Positions 20,000 through 26,019 of a DNA stretch of 42,456 bases are shown piece after piece (position 1 is the stretch's first letter; each line of letters begins with the position of its first letter). A program made the translations under genes and the position numbers. Source of the stretch: a virus. Where the stretch lies: positions 1 through 42,456 of the IMG/VR virus record IMGVR_UViG_3300028269_000007. One strand, written 5' to 3'. Under the pieces are notes generated by a model. That model did not search any database. It had not been told where the DNA came from and saw only the letters and a program-made list of their open reading frames with translations.

Positions 20000-20884
20000 A
20001 TGACAGTCTGGTACAACGAGTTCGACCCCTACGCGGCGGACTGGCTGGAAAATCTCATCGCTTTTGACATGATCCCGGCCGGCGTCGTGGACCGTCGCAG
20101 TATCGTGGACGTTCGCCCGGAAGACCTGAAAGGATTTACGCATTGCCATTTCTTTGCCGGTATCGGCGGATGGGCGCACGCCCTCAACCTCGCGCGGTGG
20201 CCCCTTGATCGCCCTGTATGGACCGGAAGCTGCCCCTGTCAACCCTTCAGCGCCGCCGGAAAGCGCAAAGGCGTCGCAGACGAGCGCCACCTGTGGCCAG
20301 AGTTCCGTCGCCTCATCGCGGAGTGCGCTCCTGCAACAGTCTTTGGAGAACAGGTTGCGAGCACGGATGGCCGCACATGGCTCGCCGGAGTATCGTCTGA
20401 CTTGGAAGCATTGGGATATGCAGTCGGGGCCGCCGATCTGTGCGCTGCGGGCGTCGGGGCGCCGCATATCCGACAGCGGCTCTGGTGGCTGGCCGACGCC
20501 GAACGCATCCGACGAGAAGTGGCGGTACAGCAATGCGGCGGCGGCCGAGCGTCGGTTGTCGTCGGGAAAACAAATGAGCCTAGAGGCGGTGGCACAACTG
20601 GCCGGCTGGGCGACACCCACGACACGCGATCACAAGGACGGTTCGACGGACCTGGAGAAAGCTGGCGTACCGATCAACGGCCTGTTGGGCCGACAGGTCA
20701 GCCTGGCTTCTGGTCCGGATATGGCATCGTCCAATGCACAGACGGGAAAGCGCGCCGCTTTGAACCCGGCTCATTCCCGCTGGCTTATGGGGTACCCAAC
20801 CGAGTGGGACGCCTACGCGGCTACGGCAACGCGATCGTCCCGCAAGTCGCGGCGGAATTCGTAAGCGCGTATCTGGATATCTAG
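20000..20884 (+). CDS. Cytosine-5 DNA methyltransferase
   Basis: This is a 294-aa DNA cytosine C5-methyltransferase. Motif I F-F-A-G-I-G-G is at about 51-57, the catalytic P-C-Q in G-S-C-P-C-Q-P-F-S at 75-83 (nucleophile Cys), motif VI as G-E-Q-V near 115 (instead of E-N-V), motif VIII I-R-Q-R-L-W-W near 156 and motif X G-Y-G-N-A-I near 277. It probably protects phage DNA from host restriction. The segment at about 170-245 is unusually Gly/Arg-rich; that is where a second frame (+1) encodes another phage protein. The ATG follows GAGAGGGG. Confidence 0.88.
   Translation: MTVWYNEFDPYAADWLENLIAFDMIPAGVVDRRSIVDVRPEDLKGFTHCHFFAGIGGWAHALNLARWPLDRPVWTGSCPCQPFSAAGKRKGVADERHLWPEFRRLIAECAPATVFGEQVASTDGRTWLAGVSSDLEALGYAVGAADLCAAGVGAPHIRQRLWWLADAERIRREVAVQQCGGGRASVVVGKTNEPRGGGTTGRLGDTHDTRSQGRFDGPGESWRTDQRPVGPTGQPGFWSGYGIVQCTDGKARRFEPGSFPLAYGVPNRVGRLRGYGNAIVPQVAAEFVSAYLDI
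20154..20864 (+). CDS. Overlapping +1-frame gene in the methyltransferase (phage WPTP/NPAHSRWLMG family)
   Basis: The frame is open for 236 codons, +1 to the methyltransferase. Its product has strong landmarks of a phage protein family usually seen as a separate ORF: S-P-E-Y-R-L-T-W-K-H-W-D, S-G-P-P-I-C-A-L-R-A-S, G-W-P-T-P-N-A, T-R-D-H-K-D-G, N-G-L-L-G-R-Q-V, and L-N-P-A-H-S-R-W-L-M-G-Y-P near the end. These match that family in order, so the frame is unlikely to be chance. A TTG at 20154 is the first in-frame start; another TTG near 20205 fits the family start (L-I-A-L-Y-G-P-E-A-A-P) better. Methylation-related function is often assumed for the family. Confidence 0.65.
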   Translation: MPVSADGRTPSTSRGGPLIALYGPEAAPVNPSAPPESAKASQTSATCGQSSVASSRSALLQQSLENRLRARMAAHGSPEYRLTWKHWDMQSGPPICALRASGRRISDSGSGGWPTPNASDEKWRYSNAAAAERRLSSGKQMSLEAVAQLAGWATPTTRDHKDGSTDLEKAGVPINGLLGRQVSLASGPDMASSNAQTGKRAALNPAHSRWLMGYPTEWDAYAATATRSSRKSRRNS

Positions 20885-22884
20885 TGCATATCACGATCGA
20901 CTTTGAGACGTACTCGGAAGCCGAACTGAAGAAGTGCGGCGCGTGGAAGTACGCCGAACACCCGTCCACGGAAATCCTGTGCCTGGCCTACTCCATCAAT
21001 GGCGCGGAGCCGGACTTGTGGCACCCCGCATACGGGTATCCCGCTGGGCCGGCCGATTGCCTGCGAAAGGGGGCGATCGTGGACGCCCACAACGTCGGCT
21101 TTGAGCGCGCCATATGGGAGAAGGTTTGCGTACCGCGGCTGGGCTGGCCGGCGATCGAGGCGCACCAGTGGGACTGCACGATGGCCCGCGCCGCGTCCCG
21201 CGCCCTGCCGCTGGGCCTGGACGAATTGACCCGCGCCCTAGGACTGGACCAGAAGAAGGACAAGCGCGGCAAGGAGCTTCTGAACCTGCTGTCCAAGCCG
21301 CGCAAGCCGACGAAGAAGGACCCCCGGACCCGCATCCAAGACCCTGAATTACTGGCCGAACTGTACGAATACTGTAAGCAAGACGTTCGTGCGGAGTTGG
21401 CCGTGCGGAAAGCACTCGGAAACCTGCCCGCCCCGGAACGCCAGGTATTCCTTCTGAACGAGAAGATGAATAGCCGCGGCGTGACGATCGACGTGGAAAG
21501 CGTGCATAACGCCATGGCGATCGTGACGGAAGTGGAGGGCAGGCTTACCGAGGAATTGACGGACATTACGAGCGGGCTGGTTACGACGCATAATCAGGGC
21601 GCCCGTATTCTGGAATGGCTGCATGGGGAGGGGGTACACCTTGACGACCTTACAGCGGATACAGTTGCAGCGGCGCTACCTGGCGCGGAGGGGGAAGCCC
21701 GGCGCGTCCTCGAAATCCGCGCATCCCTGGCTAAGGCCAGCACCAAGAAGCTGGCTTCCCTCTTGGCTGCTGTTGGTTCTGATGGGCGTGTTCGTGGCCT
21801 TAGCCAGTATCACGGTGCTTTTACTGGTAGGAATGCTGGTAGGCTGGTTCAGCCGCTAAACCTGCCCCGCCCCAAGCTGACGATCTTCGATGGTAAGAAG
21901 GACGTATCCGTACCGCCGGAAGACCTGATCGAGGCTATCAGCCATCGTTCGGCCAGTTGGCTTGAGGCTATGTACGGCGACCCCATGCAATGCGTAGCCG
22001 ACGCCCTGCGCCCCATGTTCATGGCCGGGGAGGGCAAGAACCTTTGTTCGGTCGATCTATCGGCCATTGAAGCGGTGGGCATCGCCGCCCTTGCAGGAGA
22101 GGAGAGTAAGCTAAATGTTTTTCGAAGGGGTGATGATCCTTATTGTGTGTTCGCCAGCTTTGCTTTGGCTCGCCCTGTTACCAAGGAAACCGACCCGAAA
22201 GCTCGCCAGAATGTCGGCAAAGTGGGGGAGCTCGCATTTGGATTTGGCGGTGGTGTTGGGGCTTGGCGTAATTTTGATGATAGCGATCGCTTTACCGACG
22301 TAGAAGTAGACAACTTCAAGAAAGCCTGGCGCCTTCAGCACCCCCGCATTTCCACCCCACCGTGGTCCAAGGACGAGGAAATCGGCCTGTGGTACGGCCT
22401 ACAGGCGGCGGCGATCAAGGCCATGCTGAAGGGCGAGGGAACGTTCCGCGAGATTAAATACTACCGCCGTGGCATGTACCTCGTCTGCGTCCTGCCCTCG
22501 TCGCGCGCCATCTGCTACTACGATCCGCGTTTGGAAGAGCGGGAAAACCCGTGGACCGAACGGCCGGAAGTCGTGCTTACCTACATGAGCCAAAAGGAAG
22601 GCCGCTGGCAAAGGGTCGATACGTGGGGCGGGAAGCTGGCCGAAAACGTGACGCAGGCCACTTGCCGGGACGTGCTGGTGTGGGGGCAAAGGCGCTGCGA
22701 TGCGGAAATGCCCGTCTTGATGACGGTCTACGACGAAATCATTACGGAGGTGGACGAGGATTTAGGGCATGACAGGCCGGTGGAAAGACTGATAGAATAT
22801 ATGACCACCGATCTTCCGCCATGGTGTTCGTGGTGGCCGATCAAGGCAAGTGGCTGGTGCGAGAAGCGCTACAGAAAGGATTAA
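20884..22884 (+). CDS. DNA polymerase, family A, with 3'-5' exonuclease
   Basis: This is a 666-aa replicative polymerase. The exonuclease domain shows I-D-F-E-T (residues 5-9, metal-binding D6 and E8), an H-N-V-G-F-E-R segment near 62-68 and Y-C-K-Q-D-V-R-A near 163. Polymerase motif A is C-S-V-D-L-S-A-I-E at about 387-395; motif B-like G-K-V-G-E-L-A-F-G-F-G-G follows near 443; motif C is V-Y-D-E near 614 in place of the usual V-H-D-E. The GTG start overlaps the methyltransferase stop (TAGTG). Two codon-usage patches (about 21.72-21.86 and 22.09-22.30 kb) coincide with nested +1 membrane-protein frames. Confidence 0.88.
   Translation: MHITIDFETYSEAELKKCGAWKYAEHPSTEILCLAYSINGAEPDLWHPAYGYPAGPADCLRKGAIVDAHNVGFERAIWEKVCVPRLGWPAIEAHQWDCTMARAASRALPLGLDELTRALGLDQKKDKRGKELLNLLSKPRKPTKKDPRTRIQDPELLAELYEYCKQDVRAELAVRKALGNLPAPERQVFLLNEKMNSRGVTIDVESVHNAMAIVTEVEGRLTEELTDITSGLVTTHNQGARILEWLHGEGVHLDDLTADTVAAALPGAEGEARRVLEIRASLAKASTKKLASLLAAVGSDGRVRGLSQYHGAFTGRNAGRLVQPLNLPRPKLTIFDGKKDVSVPPEDLIEAISHRSASWLEAMYGDPMQCVADALRPMFMAGEGKNLCSVDLSAIEAVGIAALAGEESKLNVFRRGDDPYCVFASFALARPVTKETDPKARQNVGKVGELAFGFGGGVGAWRNFDDSDRFTDVEVDNFKKAWRLQHPRISTPPWSKDEEIGLWYGLQAAAIKAMLKGEGTFREIKYYRRGMYLVCVLPSSRAICYYDPRLEERENPWTERPEVVLTYMSQKEGRWQRVDTWGGKLAENVTQATCRDVLVWGQRRCDAEMPVLMTVYDEIITEVDEDLGHDRPVERLIEYMTTDLPPWCSWWPIKASGWCEKRYRKD
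21641..21859 (+). CDS. Nested +1-frame membrane protein inside DNA polymerase, 72 aa
   Basis: The TTG at 21641 lies six bases after GGGGAGGGGG, one of the strongest Shine-Dalgarno runs in the genome. The product has an Arg/Lys-rich N-terminal half (Q-R-R-Y-L-A-R-R-G-K-P) and a single hydrophobic helix (W-L-L-L-V-L-M-G-V-F-V-A-L-A-S-I-T-V-L-L) running almost to the C-terminal R. Topology N-in/C-out is predicted by the positive-inside rule. The polymerase frame here reads GCT GTT GGT TCT GAT ... GCT TTT ACT GGT, quite unlike its normal codons. A single-pass holin or antiholin is possible. Confidence 0.5.
   Translation: MTTLQRIQLQRRYLARRGKPGASSKSAHPWLRPAPRSWLPSWLLLVLMGVFVALASITVLLLVGMLVGWFSR
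22115..22303 (+). CDS. Nested +1-frame two-helix membrane protein inside DNA polymerase, 62 aa
   Basis: The ATG at 22115 follows GGAGAGGAGAG. Helix 1 (V-M-I-L-I-V-C-S-P-A-L-L-W-L-A-L-L) and helix 2 (L-D-L-A-V-V-L-G-L-G-V-I-L-M-I-A-I-A) are joined by a strongly basic loop (R-K-P-T-R-K-L-A-R). The loop should be cytoplasmic with both termini outside. The polymerase frame switches to AAT GTT TTT CGA AGG GGT GAT GAT CCT TAT at the nested start and returns to G/C-ending codons just after the nested stop. It is a holin candidate. Expression is inferred. Confidence 0.5.
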   Translation: MFFEGVMILIVCSPALLWLALLPRKPTRKLARMSAKWGSSHLDLAVVLGLGVILMIAIALPT

Positions 22885-23202
22885 ATGGGGAAGCTAAGTC
22901 GTGACAAGGGCAAGGTGGGGGAACGCGAAGTGGCCGCGCTTCTTCGTGAATTTGGCTTCGATGGCAAGCGCGGCGTACAGTATCAGGGCGGCCGGGATAG
23001 CGCGGACGTTACAGGCTTGCCGGGATTTCATATCGAGGTCAAGCGCACCGAGAAGCTGAACCTTGAGGCGGCCATGGCCCAGGCGCGGGAGGACTGCGGC
23101 GGCAATATCCCGATTGTATTCCACCGCAAGAGCAAGAACGATTGGGTAGTCATCATGGACGCCCGCACATTTCTGAAACAGGCTCAAGAGGTTACGTTCT
23201 AA
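22885..23202 (+). CDS. Holliday-junction-resolvase-like nuclease
   Basis: This 105-aa protein begins G-K-L-S-R-D-K-G-K-V-G-E-R-E-V-A-A-L-L-R, then R-G-V-Q-Y-Q-G-G-R-D-S-A-D-V and H-I-E-V-K-R. The E in G-E-R-E, the D of A-D-V and E-x-K of I-E-V-K form the PD-(D/E)XK catalytic core seen in archaeal-type Hjc/VRR-like phage resolvases. It probably resolves branched DNA before packaging. It starts one base after the polymerase stop and is followed by a coupled small gene. Confidence 0.75.
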   Translation: MGKLSRDKGKVGEREVAALLREFGFDGKRGVQYQGGRDSADVTGLPGFHIEVKRTEKLNLEAAMAQAREDCGGNIPIVFHRKSKNDWVVIMDARTFLKQAQEVTF

Positions 23203-23393
23203 TGGGTAAACTGGACGGAGTGAGCCGCGAGCTTTATCCCGGCGAGACGAAGATCATGCGCGAGAAGCTGGCCCGCCACCAGGCGAGGGACAACTTCACC
23301 ATCCGAGAAACCCGGATCGTGGAACGCAAGACGGCCAGCGGCCATAAGGTACTCTACAAGATGCGGGGGTATTTCAATGCTGAAAGTCGGTGA
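23202..23393 (+). CDS. Small basic hypothetical protein, 63 aa
   Basis: The start overlaps the resolvase stop as TAATG. The 63-aa product is basic and soluble (R-E-L-Y-P-G-E-T-K-I-M-R-E-K-L-A-R-H-Q) with a C-terminal strand (H-K-V-L-Y-K-M-R-G-Y-F). An in-frame start 60 bp upstream lies inside the resolvase and is not used. Its stop overlaps the next GTG. No function is assigned. Confidence 0.6.
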   Translation: MGKLDGVSRELYPGETKIMREKLARHQARDNFTIRETRIVERKTASGHKVLYKMRGYFNAESR

Positions 23394-24796
23394 GGTGCTT
23401 TTTGGTTAAGCGCTACCTCTTCTCCTCCGCGCAGAACGATACCCCGCTCCACGGACCTACGTGGACCAACCTGCAAGCGCTGGCCAAGCACTACGGAGCC
23501 GAGATTATCCTATCGCGGTTCGTCTATGACCTGTCCGTACACAACGAAAGCGCCAAGCCCGGCAACAAGTCGTCGCGTAAAGAACGATCCTGGCCTGAAG
23601 CAATCGCCCCCTATATCAGGGATCGGCGGTGGGCCGTAACGAAAGGTTTGGAGTGGTGCGGCGAACTGCAAATCCTGCCCACGGCCAGGCGCCCGATCAG
23701 CGGTTTCGAGAGTTACACCGGGCGCAATAGCTGCATCATCCCACACCCCAAAATTGCGATGGAGAGTGTGGCGTCGGGGAAACACGAGGGTACGAAACTG
23801 ATCTATACGACAGGTTGCGTCACCCGCAAAAACTATATCCAGAAGAAGGCGGGTCAGGTCGCACAATTTCACCATGCCTATGGCGCCCTTCTGGTGGAAG
23901 TCTCGGATACCGGGTGGTTCTGCCGCCAGGTCACGGCGGGCAATGACGGCACCATGTACGACATGGACGTTCGCGTCAAAGGCGGCGAGGTAACTACTGG
24001 CCACCGCGTCGAGGCGATCGTGTGGGGCGACGCCCATGTACGGCAGGCCGATCCGCTGGTGGCGCGACTGGCTTGGGACAAGGGCGGCATCCTCGATACA
24101 CTGCGTCCCCGGCACCAGGTCTTCCATGACCTTCTGGACTTCTATGCGCGTAACCACCACGATATCGGGAACGGGCGCCTTAGATTTCGGCGGTACGTGG
24201 GGGCGCCGGAAGACGATAGTGTTGGCGCGGAACTGGACGAAGTGGCAGTTGCCCTCGCCAAGCGTAGCCGGACGTGGTGCAAGTCGGTTGTCGTCGCTTC
24301 TAACCATGATGGCGCCCTTGCGAAGTGGTTGGATACGGCTGATTACCGTAGTGATCCACGCAATGCGCTTACGTTCCTTGAGTTGCAGAAGGAACTGTAT
24401 AAATCGGAGGCCGAGAAAAACTCTCGCTTCTCCGTGTTCGAATATGCTATGCTACAGCGTGGCGTAAGGAACGTGAATTTCCTACGGGAGGACGACAGTT
24501 ATGTCATCTGCAAAGACGCGAACGGCGGTATCGAGCTTGGTATGCACGGCCATCTGGGCGTTAACGGGGGTCGCGGCTCTATGCTTGGTTTCGCCCGAAT
24601 GGGCCGCAAGAGTTTCATCGGGCATGGGCACCGGGCCGGCATTGTGGATGGCGTGTGGATGGTTGGCACTAGCAGCCGCATGGACCTTGGTTACAATCGT
24701 GGCCCTGGTGCGTGGTCCCATACGTTCGGAGTAGCCTACAAGAACGGCAAGCGTGCCCTTATCACAATCTATAACGGAGAATGGCGTGGAAAATAA
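23390..24796 (+). CDS. T5 A1-like metallophosphoesterase (host-takeover protein)
   Basis: This is a 468-aa protein with calcineurin-like metallophosphoesterase motifs: G-D-A-H at 213-216, D250 with N-H-H-D at 255-258, S-N-H-D-G at 304-308, G-M-H-G-H at 384-388 and G-H-G-H-R-A-G at 411-417. The N-terminus (R-Y-L-F-S-S-A-Q-N-D-T) is like phage A1 proteins, which in T5 are required for early host DNA degradation. Nuclease or phosphatase action on host DNA is inferred from that family. The GTG at 23390 overlaps the previous stop; a TTG at 23402 with GAGG upstream is the alternative. A nested two-helix frame lies over its end. Confidence 0.72.
   Translation: MRCFLVKRYLFSSAQNDTPLHGPTWTNLQALAKHYGAEIILSRFVYDLSVHNESAKPGNKSSRKERSWPEAIAPYIRDRRWAVTKGLEWCGELQILPTARRPISGFESYTGRNSCIIPHPKIAMESVASGKHEGTKLIYTTGCVTRKNYIQKKAGQVAQFHHAYGALLVEVSDTGWFCRQVTAGNDGTMYDMDVRVKGGEVTTGHRVEAIVWGDAHVRQADPLVARLAWDKGGILDTLRPRHQVFHDLLDFYARNHHDIGNGRLRFRRYVGAPEDDSVGAELDEVAVALAKRSRTWCKSVVVASNHDGALAKWLDTADYRSDPRNALTFLELQKELYKSEAEKNSRFSVFEYAMLQRGVRNVNFLREDDSYVICKDANGGIELGMHGHLGVNGGRGSMLGFARMGRKSFIGHGHRAGIVDGVWMVGTSSRMDLGYNRGPGAWSHTFGVAYKNGKRALITIYNGEWRGK
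24501..24734 (+). CDS. Nested +1-frame class II holin-like protein, 77 aa
   Basis: The ATG at 24501 lies nine bases after GGGAGG (24486-24491). The product has two hydrophobic helices, V-S-S-L-V-C-T-A-I-W-A-L-T-G-V-A-A-L-C and A-L-W-M-A-C-G-W-L-A-L-A-A-A-W-T-L-V-T-I, with a basic N-terminus (S-S-A-K-T-R-T) and a C-terminus ending V-R-G-P-I-R-S-E. N-in/C-in topology and length match class II (S21-type) holins. The ORF stops 62 bp before the end of the A1-like gene. No other clear holin is coded in the rightward operon beside endolysin and spanins, which adds interest. Confidence 0.5.
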   Translation: MSSAKTRTAVSSLVCTAIWALTGVAALCLVSPEWAARVSSGMGTGPALWMACGWLALAAAWTLVTIVALVRGPIRSE

Positions 24797-25079
24797 TCAA
24801 TACCCTCATACCCCACGGCTACTGGACGCCGGAGAAAAGCCATGGCAGAAGCCTTCGTACACTTACGGGGCCAGCGACCCGGTAAACCCGCAGCACTACA
24901 AGCGCCACAAGATCGAGCCGTGGGACTACGTTGCGGCCAATGAGCTTGGCTATTTCGAGGGCAGCGCCATCAAGTATATCACCCGCTGGCGCTACAAGAA
25001 CGGTGTCACGGACCTGAAGAAGGCGGTGGCCTTCATCAATAAGCTGATCGACTTGGAAGAGAAGAAGGGGACGTTCTAA
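24786..25079 (+). CDS. DUF3310 protein
   Basis: This 97-aa protein shows the DUF3310 signature: V-N-P-Q-H-Y-K ... P-W-D-Y-V, then G-S-A-I-K-Y-I-T-R-W-R-Y-K and D-L-K-K-A-V-A-F-I-N-K-L-I. The family is common in phage replication regions and often near nucleotide-metabolism genes; its biochemical role is uncertain. The GTG at 24786 (GGAG seven bases upstream) is preferred over a GTG at 24753 inside the A1 gene. It is the last gene of the rightward operon and its stop overlaps the stop of the convergent holin-like gene. Confidence 0.78.
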   Translation: MENNQYPHTPRLLDAGEKPWQKPSYTYGASDPVNPQHYKRHKIEPWDYVAANELGYFEGSAIKYITRWRYKNGVTDLKKAVAFINKLIDLEEKKGTF

Positions 25080-25324
25080 ACGATCCCGACGATCTTCTTG
25101 GCGGCCCACGCCAGGATAGCGGCCACGGCTCCGGAGATAGCCGATATACCGATCAGAACCCCCTTGGCCTTGGCATGCTCCTGTTCCAAGGCCGCCATGC
25201 GGGTTAGCCCGGTGTCGTACTTGGTGGCGTTGTCCGATACTATCTTCTTGATATCGAGCAACGTGTTCTCAAGCCCCTCAAAGCGCCCTTCCAACCGTCC
25301 TATTGCGCGGGTAGTCTCATCCAT
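25076..25324 (-). CDS. Coiled-coil membrane protein, holin-like (XhlA-type), 82 aa
   Basis: The ATG at 25324 overlaps the previous stop (TAATG). The first 50 residues form a heptad-like helix (R-L-E-G-R-F-E-G-L-E-N-T-L-L-D-I-K-K-I-V), and residues about 56-74 are a membrane helix (V-L-I-G-I-S-A-I-S-G-A-V-A-A-I-L-A-W-A-A) followed by K-K-I-V-G-I-V. This layout is typical of XhlA/hemolysin-type phage holin accessory proteins, commonly encoded after tail genes. It is the last gene of the leftward late operon. Confidence 0.65.
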   Translation of the reverse strand: MDETTRAIGRLEGRFEGLENTLLDIKKIVSDNATKYDTGLTRMAALEQEHAKAKGVLIGISAISGAVAAILAWAAKKIVGIV

Positions 25325-26019
25325 TAGCCCGGAACCGTTAGAGCGCGAAGCTGGGTAAGGCCCATGGCAAAGGGCCAGTAGGTGAAGCGTTCCACCACGC
25401 CGTCCATGACCGCCCCGGAAATGCCGGTGATCGGGGAGCCAATGGCCACGGACGCGAGCGAGACGGGCACACCATCGGCCGACGTACTGGTGGCCTGGAT
25501 TTGATCGTTGATGACAGTGCGGAAGGTGGTTCCCGACCACGACGTAGCGATCATGTATCGCGTATCCACGGCGATCGGGTTCATTACGTCCGACGTGAAC
25601 TGCACCACCGTGGCTACGGAAGCCATGAGGCGCAGGCGCCCGGCAGTCGCGCTGTCGATGCGCATGCGGATATAGTTGCTGTTGGCTACGCCGTCCGTAA
25701 TACCCCACAGGATAGACGTGGTGGCGACACTGTTCAGGGCGCCGACCCACAGGACCGTGCCGGCCGTGGTGCTCAGCCATGACACGTCATTAAGGGAGGC
25801 CACTTCGCCCGTGCCCAGCACCAGCCCTTGCGGCAGGTTGGCGTTGCTGTTGTGCTTGCCAAGGCGGGGCGTGTTGGCCGGCGCCGTGATCGTGGCCCCG
25901 ATCTCGTCCTTGTAGTCTGCCGTGCCGGAGCGCGTGAAGCTAACCCGCGGCGGCAGGATCAAGGACTTGCGGAAATTGAAGTTCAGCGACGGCCGAACGA
26001 TATCGTACATGCTGGCCAT
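25324..26019 (-). CDS. Tail-associated lectin-like (LamG/jelly-roll) protein, 231 aa
   Basis: It starts M-A-S-M-Y-D-I-V-R-P-S-L and continues with beta-rich repeats of the kind seen in concanavalin-like phage proteins (D-V-S-W-L-S-T-T-A-G-T-V-L-W-V-G-A-L; Y-I-R-M-R-I-D; Y-M-I-A-T-S-W-S-G-T). This fold often binds host glycans, so it may be a second receptor-binding or spike-associated protein. It follows the tailspike with TAATGG coupling. I assign the fold from pattern only. Confidence 0.55.
   Translation of the reverse strand: MASMYDIVRPSLNFNFRKSLILPPRVSFTRSGTADYKDEIGATITAPANTPRLGKHNSNANLPQGLVLGTGEVASLNDVSWLSTTAGTVLWVGALNSVATTSILWGITDGVANSNYIRMRIDSATAGRLRLMASVATVVQFTSDVMNPIAVDTRYMIATSWSGTTFRTVINDQIQATSTSADGVPVSLASVAIGSPITGISGAVMDGVVERFTYWPFAMGLTQLRALTVPG

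Noticed and set aside
24036-24467. 143-codon +1 frame within the A1-like gene
   Set aside because: No Shine-Dalgarno, Trp/Ser/Thr/Arg-rich shadow-like sequence; not as convincing as 24501-24734.
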